A DNA stretch of 64,000 nucleotides from Gloeopeniophorella convolvens (GCA_022496205.1 WTXD01000011.1:248001-312000), one strand, 5' to 3'. Shown: positions 11,255-22,966, counted from the stretch's first letter. Notes: a model not told the origin generated them from the sequence alone. Made by a program: numbers and translations.

Positions 11255-13927
11255 ATGTCTCCAAGTCCTATCGACGTCCAAGATCCCGACTTCCGCGTCT
11301 CGGACACTGTCCGCGTGCGCGACCTCCTGCTCCTCGCGTCCGTAGCGGACGGCGCCCAGTGGCCTTCGGTGACGTTCGAGCCCGTACGGCAGCCCGTGCG
11401 CGTCAGCGTCGTCGTCCCGTACGACTTGCGTGCCTCCGCCGAGGGCGACGACGTCTCCCTGTCGATCAACTACGGCACCCTGTCGAAGCGCATCCTTGCA
11501 TCCGTCGAGGGCACGTCTCCTCCGCAGTTCGCGTGTCTCGAGCACCTCGTCGACCACGTCTTCCGCGCCTGCTTCGAGGCGTTCCCCGAGATCCAGCGCA
11601 TGAAGGTCGACCTCGTCAAGCCGAGGGCGCTCCCGTACGCAGAGGGCGTCGGCATCGCGTCGACACGCAGCAGGGACGGCGCGCGCCTGGGGCCGGATCG
11701 CTACTCGATCCGGCAGCTCTCGTGCAACACCATCGTCGGCCTCAACCAGTGTGAGCGGGAGGACAAGCAGTTGGTACATCTCGACATAACCCTGGCCAAG
11801 GTGCCTGAGCCAGGCTACTCCTTCCCCTTCCGCGAGCCGGCGCGGAGTATCCATTCGGTGTGTCAGCTTCGTAGAGTGCGCTTTTATGAGAGGCTCATGA
11901 TGGCTAGTGGGTGGAGAGCTCCGAATGCATATCGCTCGAGTCCCTAGCATCACATGTCGCTTCAAGAGCCCTGGAGTATGGTGCTCGGCCGGACGACGTT
12001 GTCACGGTGCGCGCTGCGAAGCCGAAAGCGCTGGTGTTTGCAGATGCTGCTGAAGTCGAAATCATTCGAACGCCTCATGACTACCCTGGATCGGACGCTC
12101 CAATCCCGTTCTCTATGCCCAGATCCGGGGCGGCGTTGCTGGATCCTCCTAGAGTTTCCTCACTCGACCCGGCGGAGACTACGGGCTTGGAAACACGAAA
12201 CACGCCTGGCGTTGATTACGAGACGCTTGCCGCAGTCGCCCTCGGATCTAATCTTGGCGACCGATTTGCGAATATAGAGGCTGCGCTCTATCTGTTAGAA
12301 CACACCAACGCCATTCCAGAGGAATATGCGTCGGAGCCATTCGCAAACTCGGTGATCTTGAACACCAGCTTCCTGTATGAGACGGCGCCAATGTATGTCA
12401 CGGACCAGCCGAGCTTCCTAAACTGTGCCTGCATCGTACGTCCTGTCTCGCTCAGCTGTGGCTTCCCTGACAATCTTTCCAGATAAAAACCAGCCTCCTT
12501 CCAGAAACGCTCCTGAAGCTCCTGAAGGATATAGAACGTGCTGTGGGACGCGTGCCTTCAATCCGCAACGGCCCGCGCGCAGTCGACTTGGACATTCTGT
12601 TCATTGATACCGACTTTTTCGACAACCGATCTGATGCGTCCACGAGCCCCGAGCGTGAACTTGTTGTCCCGCACCCGCGTATCGCAGAGCGAGAATTTGT
12701 TCTACGGCCGCTCAACGAGTAGGTGCTTGCCCGCCTTCCGAGCCCACACGCTCACCGCATAGTAGTATGATCCCCGACTTCGTTCACCCCGGCACCGGCA
12801 AACCTATCCACGAGATGCTCGCAGACGTACTGAAAACGACAACCCCAGGCTCCCCAGCAATGGTCAAAGTCATGCCCTTCCCCGCGTACCCTCTCTCCGC
12901 GGACGGCGCGCCCGCAGTCGCGAGCGTTCCACACGTCCCACGCACGCACACCTACTGGAAGTTCCCGCCCGCTCTCGACGCTGTGCCCGCAGGGCAGACC
13001 GCCGCGCCGCGCCGCACGCGGGTGATGGCGACGCTGAACGCGACGCCCGACTCGTTCTCCGACGGCGCGGAGCACGATACGCTCCCCGCCGCGCTCGCGT
13101 ACGCCAGCGACGCCGTCGCAGCCGGCGCGCACATCATCGACGTCGGCGGGTACTCGACGCGCCCCGGCGCGACGATCGTCACGCCCGCGGACGAGACCGC
13201 GCGCGTTGTGCCTGTGATCCGCGCGATCCGCGCGCTCGCTGGAGAGGCCCAAAGCGCGCTGATCAGCGTCGACACGTTCCGCGCGGACGTCGCGGACGCC
13301 GCGGTGCGCGCCGGCGCGAACTGCATCAATGACGTGTACGCGTTCGCGGGGCCGGCGTACCCGCTCACTGCAGCATCACACGCGCACATCGCGGAGATGC
13401 GGCGCACGGCGCGCGAGCTCGGCGTACCTGTTGTGCTGATGCACTCACGCGGAGACGCGGGCGCGAACAACGACTACTGGCGCTACGGCTCGGTCGTCGA
13501 GGGCGTGACGCGCGAGCTGGGCAAGCGCGTTGAGGCGGTCGTGCGCGGGCCCAGCGGTGTGCGACGCTGGTTCGTGATGGTTGACCCGGGGATTGGCTTC
13601 AGCAAAACACTCGAGGGTAACATGGAGCTCTTGCGGGAAGGCGCGGCCATCACTGCTGAAAGGCGGCTGGCAAACGGGACATGGAATCCTCTGCGCGGGT
13701 ATCCGCAGCTCGTCGGCGCGTCGCGCAAGTCATTCCTCGGAACTGTGCTCTCGAAGCCGGACGACGACGGAACGTACAAAGGCCGTGACACAACGCCGAA
13801 AGACCGTGGATGGGCAACGGCTGCCGCAGTCGCAAGTGCAGTCCAACAAGGCGCTGCGGTCGTTCGTGTGCATGATCCTCGCGAACTTGGGGATGTGACA
13901 CGAGTAGCAAACGCCATCTGGGGCTAA
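11255..13927 (+). CDS. FOL1: Trifunctional folate enzyme: dihydroneopterin aldolase / HPPK / dihydropteroate synthase
   Basis: Four exons encode the fungal folate fusion. Exon 1 (MSPSPIDVQDPDFRVSDTV...) and exon 2 (ECISLESLASHVASRALEYGARPDDVVTVRAAKPKAL) carry two dihydroneopterin-aldolase-like repeats. HPPK follows with VALGSNLGDRFANIEAAL (about 12235), NTSFLYETAPMYVTDQPSFLN, and after an intron the catalytic NGPRAVDLDILF (about 12570) and VPHPRIAEREFVLRPLNE. The DHPS part shows MATLNATPDSFSDG (13027), the pterin-site DVGGYSTRPGA (13140), INDVYAF, VVLMHSRGD, MVDPGIGFSKT, LVGASRKSFLG and a final VRVHDP. All motifs are intact. The enzyme converts dihydroneopterin to dihydropteroate in de novo folate synthesis. 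The start ATG at 11255 is the first in frame. GC-rich codon use is strong in the DHPS exon, where long antisense frames are shadows. Confidence 0.95.
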
Positions 13928-14218
13928 AATGTATCATGTAGACCTTACAAAACGTCTTGGAATCTGATTCCGAGGCTCAGCACCCTTGTGCGAATCTCAT
14001 GCACACCCACGCGCAGCGAATGAGGCACTAGTGCATATTTTGTATAACGGGCATAATGGAGTATGCGTAAAAGCACAGCGATGAGGATAAGAAATGCGGA
14101 TACAGCGACTGAAACAGCGACCCGAATGCTCCATGCACCATCTTTGACGCTCCGCGGAAGGGTTCGCCCCCGGCGAAGGCGTAAGAGGATCGCATGGGAC
14201 ACGACGAAATGGATAGTT

Positions 14219-14743
14219 TTACTTTTCGGGGTTCGGGTTCCTGATAAGGGGGGTAAGTCAGTATCGTCGTTACTACGCGAGAGGTGTAGGGGAAAGGGAT
14301 CAGATAGGAGCGAAAGACATTGATGCATTTTTGTCAACACGATAGTTTCAGTGTGAACTATGCTTGTTTTTGCGGTTCATCAGCAGAAGGGGGTGGTCGA
14401 GGGGTGGGGGGGACGATGGAATTGCGGAATGACTCCAAATGAAGGCACGTACATTCTCCGCTTGCCGCCACTGCCAGGGAGAGTTGTGACGTTCACGAAT
14501 CTGTATAGTCCCTTAAGTTTCGACATTCAGACTGTACCGATGTTAGCTACACACCGGCGGTTGTAGAGAATCCGCTTCTTGGCACGACCCTTGGGTGTCT
14601 TCTTCTTCTCCTGCTTTGTGACCTTGGGGGTCTGAGACTTGACTTTGCCAGCGCGGGCGAGAGATCCGTGAACTAGAAACCAAGATCATATTCCGTGAGC
14701 GACCGTATATCAGGATCATCATCAGCAACGCACCTTTTCCCAT
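14219..14743 (-). CDS. RPS30: 40S ribosomal protein eS30
   Basis: Four exons. Exon 1 is 10 nt (14734-14743, ATGGGAAAAG). Exon 2 is 14555-14672 and gives [20 protein letters not shown] then [12 protein letters not shown]. Exon 3 is 14453-14500 and gives [16 protein letters not shown]. Exon 4 is only 22 nt (14219-14240) and completes MNPNPEK plus stop, matching the MNPGP-type end of fungal eS30. The last intron (14241-14452, 212 nt) is about four times the local norm. There is no ubiquitin-like fusion, as expected for fungi. eS30 is a small basic protein at the head/shoulder of the 40S subunit near the decoding site. Reading through exon 3 instead would give an unrelated 22-residue tail, so I prefer the spliced end. 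Confidence 0.9.
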
Positions 14744-15211
14744 TTTCTTGACGTTGGAGACTCGGTCGACGATGTCAGCGGCTGCAAGGCGATCAGTCCT
14801 GTACAGCTCTCCCGTTTAAGATTCATACTCCGTTTCAAGTCGGAGATGACCGAACCCCCGGGTCTAGCGCCTCCAAGCTCTGACATCCATCTCCGAGCAT
14901 TGTGGCCAATTCCCTCATCAATCACGCGCCCGCAGGGACTTTCATAGCTGCGACAATAAGGCCATCAACAACCCGTGTCACGTCCTTTCTCCACGTCCAA
15001 GAGGATATGAAAGAAGCGTTCGCGTGGACCATCCGCGCGAGTGTGAACTAAGTGCGAACACCCGGGATCGGGGACCCAACACTACGCACTTGGAAACAAA
15101 AGGGGGATGGAACTGTTGCGTCGAGGCCGCAACGAACGGCAGTGTATATATCGCGCAAAAACAACGGCGACAATCGAATGATCCTCTGGCTGAGCTCTAG
15201 TGCGGTCGATG
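14744..15211. other. Promoter region of RPS30 / 3' flank of zuotin gene
   Basis: This is 468 bp between two minus-strand genes. A TATA-like GATATATACA occurs near 15150 on the minus strand. No further coding exon for the missing zuotin C-terminal bundle was recognised here. Confidence 0.4.
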
Positions 15212-16637
15212 TCATGACGTGCCATTCTCAGTCTCTCTCGCGGCACGGCGCGCCTTTTTTGCGGCATTGGCGGCCGCAGTCTTCGCTTTCTTGGCCTCGG
15301 CCTTGGCAACCTAGGATCATGGTCAGGGTAATATCTTTGTGTGATTGCGAGGTGAACAAACCTTCTCTGCCTCTTCCTTCACCTTGGCTTCTTCCTCCGC
15401 GCGGCGCTTCTCCTCTTCGAGTTGGGCCTTAGATGGCGCAGCACCGGCACCGCCCTTGTTTTTGCGCTTCGCTTCCCGAGCCTCCTTCTCCTCTTGCTTT
15501 ATGCGCTTGATCCGAGGGTCAGCCGAGAGCGCGACATCGACGATGTTGCGCAAACGAGCGGTGTCCTCCTTCTTGCGGCGCGCACGCTCAGTCTTGTTCT
15601 TCTTTTCCGTGTACCGCTTGTCATCACGACTGAAGGCTGAGTCAGTAACCTAGCTAATACGCAACAGCATTCGAGACACACCTGTCGCTTCCTTCGTTCA
15701 CTTCCTTGTCAAGGTATTCGAAGCTACGCCAACTGTCGAAGTTGTACCAGAAGTCGTAGAATCCTTCTACCTTCTCCTTCGAGTCCGAATATTCTCCAAG
15801 AAGAGGGACAGGTTCCTTGCGGCTGAAGCGTGCTTCGCGCTCGAATACTGGTGCAAAGAGCTTGAAGAACGCTGTGTTGGGGTCCTTCGCCTTTGCGACC
15901 TGCTGCGCCGTAGGCACGTCCGCCTCATAGAGATCATAGTAGGGATCCACAGAGTCGAACTGGCGGCGCTTTTCGGGGTGGGTGAGGACGTCGTTGGCTT
16001 TTTGGATGCACTTGAAGAAGGCATCATCATTGGAGTCGCCAACGGCGCCGGCCTTTTTGTCCGGGTGGTGCTTGAGCACCTTTTTACGATCTGAGAACTC
16101 CGGTTACGATACGGCTAAAATCTCATGGGTACAGATACGTACGAGCGATCTTAATCTGTAGCGCGTTTGCTTTGTATCTTAGATGGGACAGACCAAGGAC
16201 GGCATAATGATCTTGTTTCTGGAGATATCGGATCAGAATTTAGCTTAGTCTGGGATGCATAGCACGACGTACCTTCCACTCTTTTGGATCCAGTAATAAA
16301 AGGTCGTCGGCCTCTTCCTCATCACCCACACCGAGGTCATCTTCTACTTCTTCCCCCTGCTCAAGATCGCGCTGCCGTTTCTGCTCCTCCTCCAGATGTT
16401 TATCATGCTCCTCGAAGGACAAGTCATGGATAGCTCTCTGCACGTGGGCGAGGTAGGCGGGTCCGACGGGGATGAGGGTGCGGTCGACGAATGCTGCAGC
16501 ACGGGTGCGGATGAAGGTGCCGCAGGGACGGAATTCGGAAGCTACTCACGCGAGATGGACTTGGCCTCCGCGGGCTTCGGCTCCCAGTCCTTTGGGAGGG
16601 GTGGAGGTCGTACTGGGAGGCTGATGATGTCTGCCAT
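15212..16637 (-). CDS. ZUO1: Zuotin, ribosome-associated J-domain protein
   Basis: Exon 1 gives MADIISLPVRPPPLPKDWEP (start 16637). After a small intron come FVDRTLIPVGPAYLAHVQRA and HDKHLEEEQKRQ, then an acidic block LLLDPKEWK leading into the J-domain. The J-domain includes the HPD tripeptide in LKHHPDKKAG (about 16060) and FKCIQKANDVLTHPEKRRQFDS. The zuotin homology region follows: FFKLFAPVFEREARFS, EGFYDFWYNFDSWRSFEYLD (about 15740). A highly charged helix (RKKEDTARLRNIVDVALSAD, KRIKQEEKEAREAKRK) binds rRNA in relatives. The protein ends KKARRAARETENGTS, whereas yeast Zuo1 continues into a YFGDA motif and a four-helix bundle, so the C-terminus looks short. Zuo1 partners Ssz1 and Ssb at the ribosome exit tunnel. 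The ATG is 44 bp from the first ATG of the divergent exonuclease gene. Confidence 0.9.
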
Positions 16638-16794
16638 GATAAAAAGTGAACTCTAGCGCGCGCGGTTAAGAAAGGTTAACATGATCTTGCCGCGTTGCTC
16701 TCAAAATTCAGGACGTGGGAAAGTAGCCGCTATGCGGCCACGTGATGCAACGCGTCCTGTTCCGAACTCGGCGCGTCCCGATTTAGACCTGAAC

Positions 16795-18657
16795 ATGCTC
16801 TCAGCGTCCCGTCAGCAGTGGAGCCCCATGGCTGCGCACTCCTCCAAACGACTACTAGGGCTCAATCCTGCTCCCGCCTCGAGCTCACATGACATGACAG
16901 TCAAGCCCCCTGAGCGTCCAAAGTCTACCTCGAGGGTGCTGGCTGCCTTGGACTCGCTCTACCCAACTCAGCCGCTACATCTCCGACCAGATGAGGACGG
17001 CATCATCGACCTCACGACTCCGGATGAGGACCCTCCCCTTGAACTGGTAGCTCCACAGCTGAAAGGGCGTCGTAGGTCTACCAGAGAATCGTGAGCACCT
17101 TGACATTACGACATCTGATCATACTGACGGCTACAGTGCCTCTACATCTGTCCGCTCCAACGGTCGTCGCCTAAAAAAGAAAGATTCGCTGAAGGAAAAC
17201 AACGCGACGATGAGCACAGCACGGTTACTGTCTGGTAGACGGTCCAAAACACTGTCAGATTTGCCTCTGCATGCCGCTCCCAGCCGCCATGTCAAGTCGG
17301 CTGCGTCGCTAAACATACAATCGTCGGCTCAGGACCTGAAATATCCATTGTACAGCTACGCAGACCACATTCCGAGGCCAAAGGTCATACATATCACTAC
17401 AGAGCAGCAAGCGAATGAGATGACTGCCAGTCTGAATGGGCAAGCCCAGGACTTTTAAGCAGCCCCACTCCCGAACCTGATGAGCGTTATTCAGAACTAT
17501 TGGACTTGATCTCGAGTGGCCATTCACCCAGAACAGGGTTGGCGGCGTCAAGGAGGGGAAGGTCGCCCTTGTCCAACTCTGCGACGCTGACATCATTTTA
17601 TTGATACACGTTAGCAAGATGGACGGTATGTGAAGTTCATGGATATGCAACGCTCATGCCCATCAATTCTTCCACAGGGTTTCCCCATAAAACCAAAGTC
17701 CGTGCTTTACCGGTCGGCCTTAATCTCCTTACTCAAGGGACGCAGGAGCTTTTAGAGTCCCCGAGCGTTCCCAAGGTCGGTGTGAACATTCGCAGTGAGT
17801 ATTGTCATGTCGTCGCGATTCTCAATTGACCGCCACCTCAAAGATGACGGGATGAAGTTGTTCCGAGATTATGATATCCTCGCATCGAATCTAGTTGAAC
17901 TTGGTGCTCTCGCGGGCCAAGTCGACGAAGGCTTCGCCGCAACCTTCGGCCGGCCCATCGTTGCACTCGCGAAGGTGGTCTCGTATTACTTGCACAAAAC
18001 CTTGGACAAGGGCCCAGTACGGACAAGCAACTGGGAGATGGATCTCACACGAGAGCAAATGAAATGTACGACGTCTGTGACACCGCTTCGCCCCCCTAAT
18101 TCTCACCAGCAATGTTTGCTGCGCAGACGCTGCTAACGACGTCCACTCGGGGTTGATGGTCTACAAATCTCTCGCAAAGCTTGCACGCTCGTCCAAGAGG
18201 AAGTTGGTCCCGGAGCGATATACTGCAGACCTAGCAAAGGAAATGCGGCTGATAGGCAACGGCTCTTCCCCCGGTCGAACCCGCACCAGCGATGGCGCCT
18301 CGTCAATCACTTCATATGACAATGAGCTCCCTCGTCAACAGCCCCTTCGTGCCTACACGCTGTGGCGCAGAGGTCACGGGCTCTTGGACATCTGCATCCG
18401 AATGCGCGATAGGGCTAACCCTCAAAGTGAGACCGTAGTCATGTGCGTCCCGTCACCGTATACGCTGGCGATTTATCACCGATGCTCACCGACGCAGCTC
18501 TTACATCCTGCGTGCGCTGACGGAGGACTCCACGCTAACATTTTCGCTGGAGGAGCTGAGAGCCCTAGTCAAGCTGGATAGTTCGTCTTGGATTTACCAT
18601 CGGGCGACTCTCGAGCAGTGGGGGCAGGAAGGACGTGGCATTGATGCGGCGTCATGA
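16795..18657 (+). CDS. 3'-5' exonuclease, WRN-exonuclease (DnaQ-like, DEDDy) type
   Basis: Multi-exon gene. The N-terminal ~150 residues are disordered and hold IIDLTTPDEDPP (about 17000), a strong SUMO-interacting motif. The exonuclease domain then has all DEDDy residues: exo I in IGLDLEWPF (about 17505), exo II in KVGVNIRNDGMKLF (about 17775-17860) and exo III in KYAANDVHSGLMVYKSLA (about 18065-18170). Between these lies LVELGALAGQVDEGF...SIVALAK-like and KTLDKGPVRTSNWE. This matches the nuclease half of WRN, but no helicase follows. The tail ends GRGIDAAS. The intron before exo I (17440-17494) uses a GC donor. Start choice is uncertain: ATGs at 16681 and 16732 are also in frame, but the divergent zuotin start at 16637 leaves little room. 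A DNA-repair role is inferred. Confidence 0.85.
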
Positions 18658-19115
18658 CTCCGACCCTGCACGGTCCCGGCTTTGTGTTCGCCTGAGTGTG
18701 CCGGTGTATTTCACAATACAGTGATGCATGAGCCATTTAGCCTCCCGGAGCTTTTGGAGTTCCCACGATTAGCCTCGATGGATACCTTACAACACCGGCA
18801 CCTACCGGCACATCGCTCGAACGACGCCGGGGTTGAACCGTACATTACATACCTACATACAGACTCGGAGGCCCACTCGCATTATTATCGCTATTTTCGC
18901 GTGCTTCGGAGACCCCAAAGCTCGAATTGGGAAATTGTTCGTATATTGGGTAGCCGCGACCAACCACACCATTGTGACAGTACAAGTAGGCTCTGTCGTA
19001 CTGCTGCAAACAGGAGGGGTCTAGTATGTAGGGTAGGATATGCATATGTGCGGGGTGAGATGGAGGCAGTAGATACGGCGGGACTCTGAGCCCCTATCCG
19101 ACGGGGTCCACCAGA
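18658..19115. other. Convergent intergenic region
   Basis: This is 458 bp between the exonuclease and P450 stop codons. Short open frames only; nothing recognised. Confidence 0.45.
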
Positions 19116-21466
19116 CTAGTCCTTCTTAGCGAGAGAGACCAGCAACGGCAGCTGCGCGCCCGCGTCCAGCATGGTAGCCACATGCGGCCTGCCCACAATC
19201 CAATCTCTCCGAGCGATCTCATCAGGCTGAATGGCGAGCTCGAACTCGAACGTCCGCACGATAGCGAACAGCATAGCCTTCATCCTGAACCCCGCGCGCG
19301 CATCAGTGATCATGGTTGCGGGGCAGAGCGAAATCTACACACTCAGCGATGGAGAACTGGTAGCCGATGCAAGCGTGAGGGCCTGCGATGAAGGTAAGTA
19401 TGTTACTCCAGATCCCCGGCATTCCCGAGACAGTCTCAGGAAGGTTCAACCAGCGTTCTGGCCTATCACGCGAGTCAATCAGTTCCTGACCTGTGCATGA
19501 CACCGTAGAGACGACGTACTTGAACTCCATCGCGTCCTCGCCCCAGAACTCCTCCGACCGGTTCAATTCCTGGATGGGAATCTGGATGGTGTCGCCCTTC
19601 CTAACCCTATTAGCTCTCATCAGCGAGACGACTCGAATACAGAGTATTTGGGCAGTATACCTGAGCTCGTGCCTCTCGATGCCCTTATTGTCAATGAATG
19701 GTTTGCTGAGGGGGATTACGGTGTCGACTACTGCGTCGCGCTGCGTGATATTCACCGGTGCATGCAGGCGCAGGGCCTCGCGAATAACGCAGTCGAGGTA
19801 CTTGAGGGAGTTGAGCTGGTCCAGCGTCGGCGTGTCGGTGGGCAAGCTCAAGAGTTCCTCGCGGAGCTTCGCCTGGACATCCTTGCGCGTAGACAGGGCG
19901 AATAGAGTCCATGTAAGGCCCGTGCTGTGGAGAGTCAGTATTCTGTGCAGCCCACCTGGTCCATTGGAAGGCACTCTTACCTTGTGGTCTCATGGCCGGC
20001 AACGAGGAACGTAGGAACCTCTGCGGAGTGATAATGAGCACCAATCTCAGATCGAATGAAATGCCAAAGGCCTACGGTGCATGATATCTTCATCCGACAT
20101 TCTCTGGTTCTCCGGCATGTCTCTGGCCAAGTTTGACTTGATCAGCAGGCTGAGCAGATCGTGGTCCTGCACGTCCTTTTTCTCGATAATAGCCTTGCCG
20201 TCGGCGCCAGTGCTCGCTCCCGAAAGCACGGCGGCTTTCTTCTCTGCGATCATCTTCATGCCGATGTCACGGATGACTTTAAGATTCTCCTCAGTCGTAC
20301 GTGCTCGCTCGGAGGGCTGCGGTGGAGCATGACGATCAGAGGTGTCACGAATCGATCGGTGTGACCTACGAGGAGCCTGAACAGAGGGAAGAAAATTTGG
20401 ACAAAGAAGAAAAGCGGGTTGGGGAATTGGACCATGTGTTGGACAGCTTCATTAAGCGCGTTTGGCTTATCCTCGGGCACATGCAACGCATCAAAGTCAT
20501 AGTTGAAGCCTAGTGAACCATGCGAGGTGAGTTGGCGCCAGATTTTCCGGGAAGTCAACATACCGGCAAGGCCGATCATATCCAGGGAAGCTTTGTTCAA
20601 CCACACGAAAGCATCCAGCTTGACCTTGCCATCTTTACGCTTTGACTCCGCGACCTGGGCTCCCCAGATGTCCCGGAGCTGAAAGAGACATTAGTGAGGC
20701 TCTGGCAAGATGCAGCACCGAATGTGAGCACCTGGTTGGATTTGTTGACAAACATTTCCGCAAATTTGCGGATTTGAAGAGGACCGAAGGCTGGGCTCTG
20801 TACGACATCAGTCGGCCATCCTGAACTTAGATGATCACTGATACGCACAATGACCCTACGCTGCATGGGGGAGAGGGGCCGGGGATAGCAGGCGGTTCAA
20901 ATCAGCATTCAGACATACGGGCCCGCTCACCCGGGGGGTACTTACCTGTTGTTTGTGTCGATCACCCTCGACGAAGAGCAGCCCTGAGTGTGAGTGGTGA
21001 GAACCCAGTATCAGCGGGTGGCGGAGGGCCAATGTTCATTACCTTTGCCGAGTAGCTGGCCCAAGGCGATCCGCACTGTGACTGACTTGTGGAATTCCTG
21101 GGTGTGGGATAACACATGGTTGACGCCTTTCGGGTCGCCCATCCGAACCTTGTCCGTCTACGATATGACATCAGCGTTTGTGCGGTCTCACCGTGAAAGG
21201 GAAAGGGAACATACCCCGAAGAATGAGTGGTATCTGAACACGGGGCCATACTGCTTCTCCCACTCTTCATGCTGAGCAACCGACTCGAATTCCCTGACCT
21301 CGCGAAAACTGCCAGTAGCCCAGTTGTCCCTAGGAGGCCCGGGCAAGTCGCGGAGTGGGGAAGTCGCATTCCGAATTTTCGAAGAGATTACCCAATACGC
21401 GATATATAACACCAGCCCCGCCGTAGCTACGGCCGGTGCGAGATAGAGGTTGGTTAGCAGGCTCAT
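19116..21466 (-). CDS. Cytochrome P450 monooxygenase (tandem copy 1)
   Basis: Many-exon P450. The N-terminal signal anchor [20 protein letters not shown] is followed by the Pro-rich hinge LRDLPGPP and [12 protein letters not shown]. The I-helix oxygen-binding motif AGHETT lies at about 20000, at an exon edge. The K-helix ExxR is in REALRLHAPVN (about 19770). PERWLNLPE is the PERF-like region. The heme loop [17 protein letters not shown] (about 19370) supplies the Cys ligand. The end is [12 protein letters not shown]...LLVSLAKKD. The protein is an ER-anchored monooxygenase needing a P450 reductase; the substrate is not predictable. It is a recent duplicate of the gene at 22967-25295, the first exon and promoter being almost identical. 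All signature motifs are intact, so it is probably functional. Confidence 0.9.
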
Positions 21467-21499
21467 TTTGTTCTCAGTGACGTTTGCGAGGCGCACCCT

Positions 21500-21506
21500 C
21501 TTTATA
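21500..21506 (-). promoter_or_regulatory. TATA box of P450 copy 1
   Basis: TATAAAG on the minus strand lies 34 bp upstream of the ATG. It is conserved at the identical distance in P450 copy 2. Confidence 0.45.
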
Positions 21507-21555
21507 TGACACTCCCTGTCGTGGTGTGGGGCCGGTGGGACAGCTCTGTGGGTAC

Positions 21556-21570
21556 CGTTCCGTCGGAACG
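21556..21570. promoter_or_regulatory. CCG-T-CGG palindrome upstream of P450 copy 1
   Basis: CGTTCCGTCGGAACG is an inverted repeat with 7-bp arms around a single T, about 90 bp upstream of the ATG. CCG/CGG half-sites are the usual targets of fungal Zn2Cys6 factors. The paralogous promoter keeps the palindrome with compensatory changes. Confidence 0.45.
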
Positions 21571-22420
21571 TACCATCGGTGAGTCTCCCGGCGCGGCTGA
21601 TGACTCGGCGAGACCAGGCGAGACCCCGCAACTCCCCGAACCGATGGTGAGGCGGAGAATGCCCATTGCCCGATAATAAGCCGGCGAGCCTCTCGCGTCG
21701 GCTCCCCGGTCATAAATATTGGGCCTGCGCGGCGCTCGTACGCGAACCGCCGAGTAAGTAGGAATTACCTCGTACTGCCAATCACGTGCAGCAGAGCCAC
21801 AGCTTTCGGAAGGGGGCGCGGTAACTCCGGACGTTGCACGTGTTTGTAACGATGCTCGTGCCAACCGTCATGCCTACCGGATTGGCGATGCTGCCTACAT
21901 CCGATGTTGTCAAGATTCGGAAATCTACGCATGCGGCAAAGTCGACGTCGTAAAGAGCGGGCTTGAAGACCAGCTGAACACTACCTGGCGCGTCCGAAAT
22001 CTGGAAACGGGGAAGGCGCCGGAAGGCCTGAAGTTCCTTCTGCCAAATGTCAGCTCGTCAGAGGCGCGAAGGCTACGATGATTACTCATTTTGACGGCAA
22101 TCACCAATCATCAGTCAATGTTGGCTCGAAAGTGGTTCCGAACATAGCTTCGACCCGAGTTGCGATCTCGCGTGGACGCCTTCGATGCGTGGCGTGAAAA
22201 GTTCTGCAATGGTGGACTTGGAACGCGTTCTGTGAAGGCAAGGTTGACATCTTATTCGCAACCCATGCTGCGGGAATGGTGAGCGCATCGTAGGCACAGG
22301 CATTGTGAACTCACCGATGGGTGTCCGAATACAGGGTTGTAACATACCGGGTATTGAAATCGTAGTGAAGGGTTAGTCCAGTTAGTTCCGAAGTCGCTCT
22401 AGCGGTCTGGCTCCAGCACA

Positions 22421-22726
22421 CTAATGCGGACTGAGCTGGACGTACATGGCCTCAGAAACAAAGTTGATGTGTACCTCCCCGTCCAACTTTCGGTTCATCA
22501 GGAGGTCGGAAAGATAATTGGCAAGACAGTGACCTATCGGATTTGAAAAGGGATAAAAAGACCGCTGGGGACGGTCTTTATATTCAAGCTTGCGTGGAGG
22601 CAGGAACCTGCCGCCGAGATCGTGATGATGAGTACTTTCCAGCATTACTGGTTCGTCGTAAACGAGAGTACGAGAAATTCGAATGTTATTCCGAGTCGAT
22701 GTGACGTTGAAGAATAATGTTAACAT
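22421..22726 (-). CDS. Small hypothetical ORF, 101 residues
   Basis: A single uninterrupted ATG frame in the P450 spacer, with HHHDLGGRFLPPRKLEYKDRP and a C-terminal DLLMNRKLDGEVHINFV segment. I do not recognise it. It has no signal peptide, membrane helix or known motif. It may be chance or a relic of a longer gene. Confidence 0.15.
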   Translation of the reverse strand: MLTLFFNVTSTRNNIRISRTLVYDEPVMLESTHHHDLGGRFLPPRKLEYKDRPQRSFYPFSNPIGHCLANYLSDLLMNRKLDGEVHINFVSEAMYVQLSPH

Positions 22727-22966
22727 AAGGTTTGATTCGAAGTGCCCACCGGATCGTGCTGTGCCTAATGACTAGACAGTAGTGACCCCCGAAAATCGGC
22801 GCCGATCAGTTAACGGAATGAATGTCTTCCATTACTGAGGTCTTCTTTAGGATACTGTGAATGGGAGGGAAACAATTTGTAGTAAGATATCATATGTGCG
22901 GAATAAACGGTACGCAGGGGATATAGGGGGCTGATATGGATTTTCGGCTCGACAGGGTCGACCGGG

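Larger units (their letters stand above)
21467..22966. other. Spacer between P450 duplicates
   Basis: The first ~250 bp (to about 21720) are promoter sequence shared with copy 2 (25296-25540). The rest is unique. One minus-strand ATG frame at 22421-22726 (101 residues) has no recognised domain. No other gene is supported. Confidence 0.5.

Noticed and set aside
12952..13917. Long antisense ORFs (172 and 144 codons) over the DHPS part of FOL1
   Set aside because: GC-rich coding sequence opens the antisense frames; they have no domains and FOL1 is unambiguous.
13945..14340. 131-residue minus-strand ORF with a hydrophobic segment (SVAVSAFLILIAVLLRIL)
   Set aside because: It overlaps the last intron and 22-nt last exon of RPS30 in another frame and continues into its 3' UTR, so it is most likely a shadow.
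14241..14452. Box C/D snoRNA in the RPS30 last intron (TGATGA and CTGA motifs)
   Set aside because: The C box lacks the preceding purine and no terminal stem forms around the motifs.
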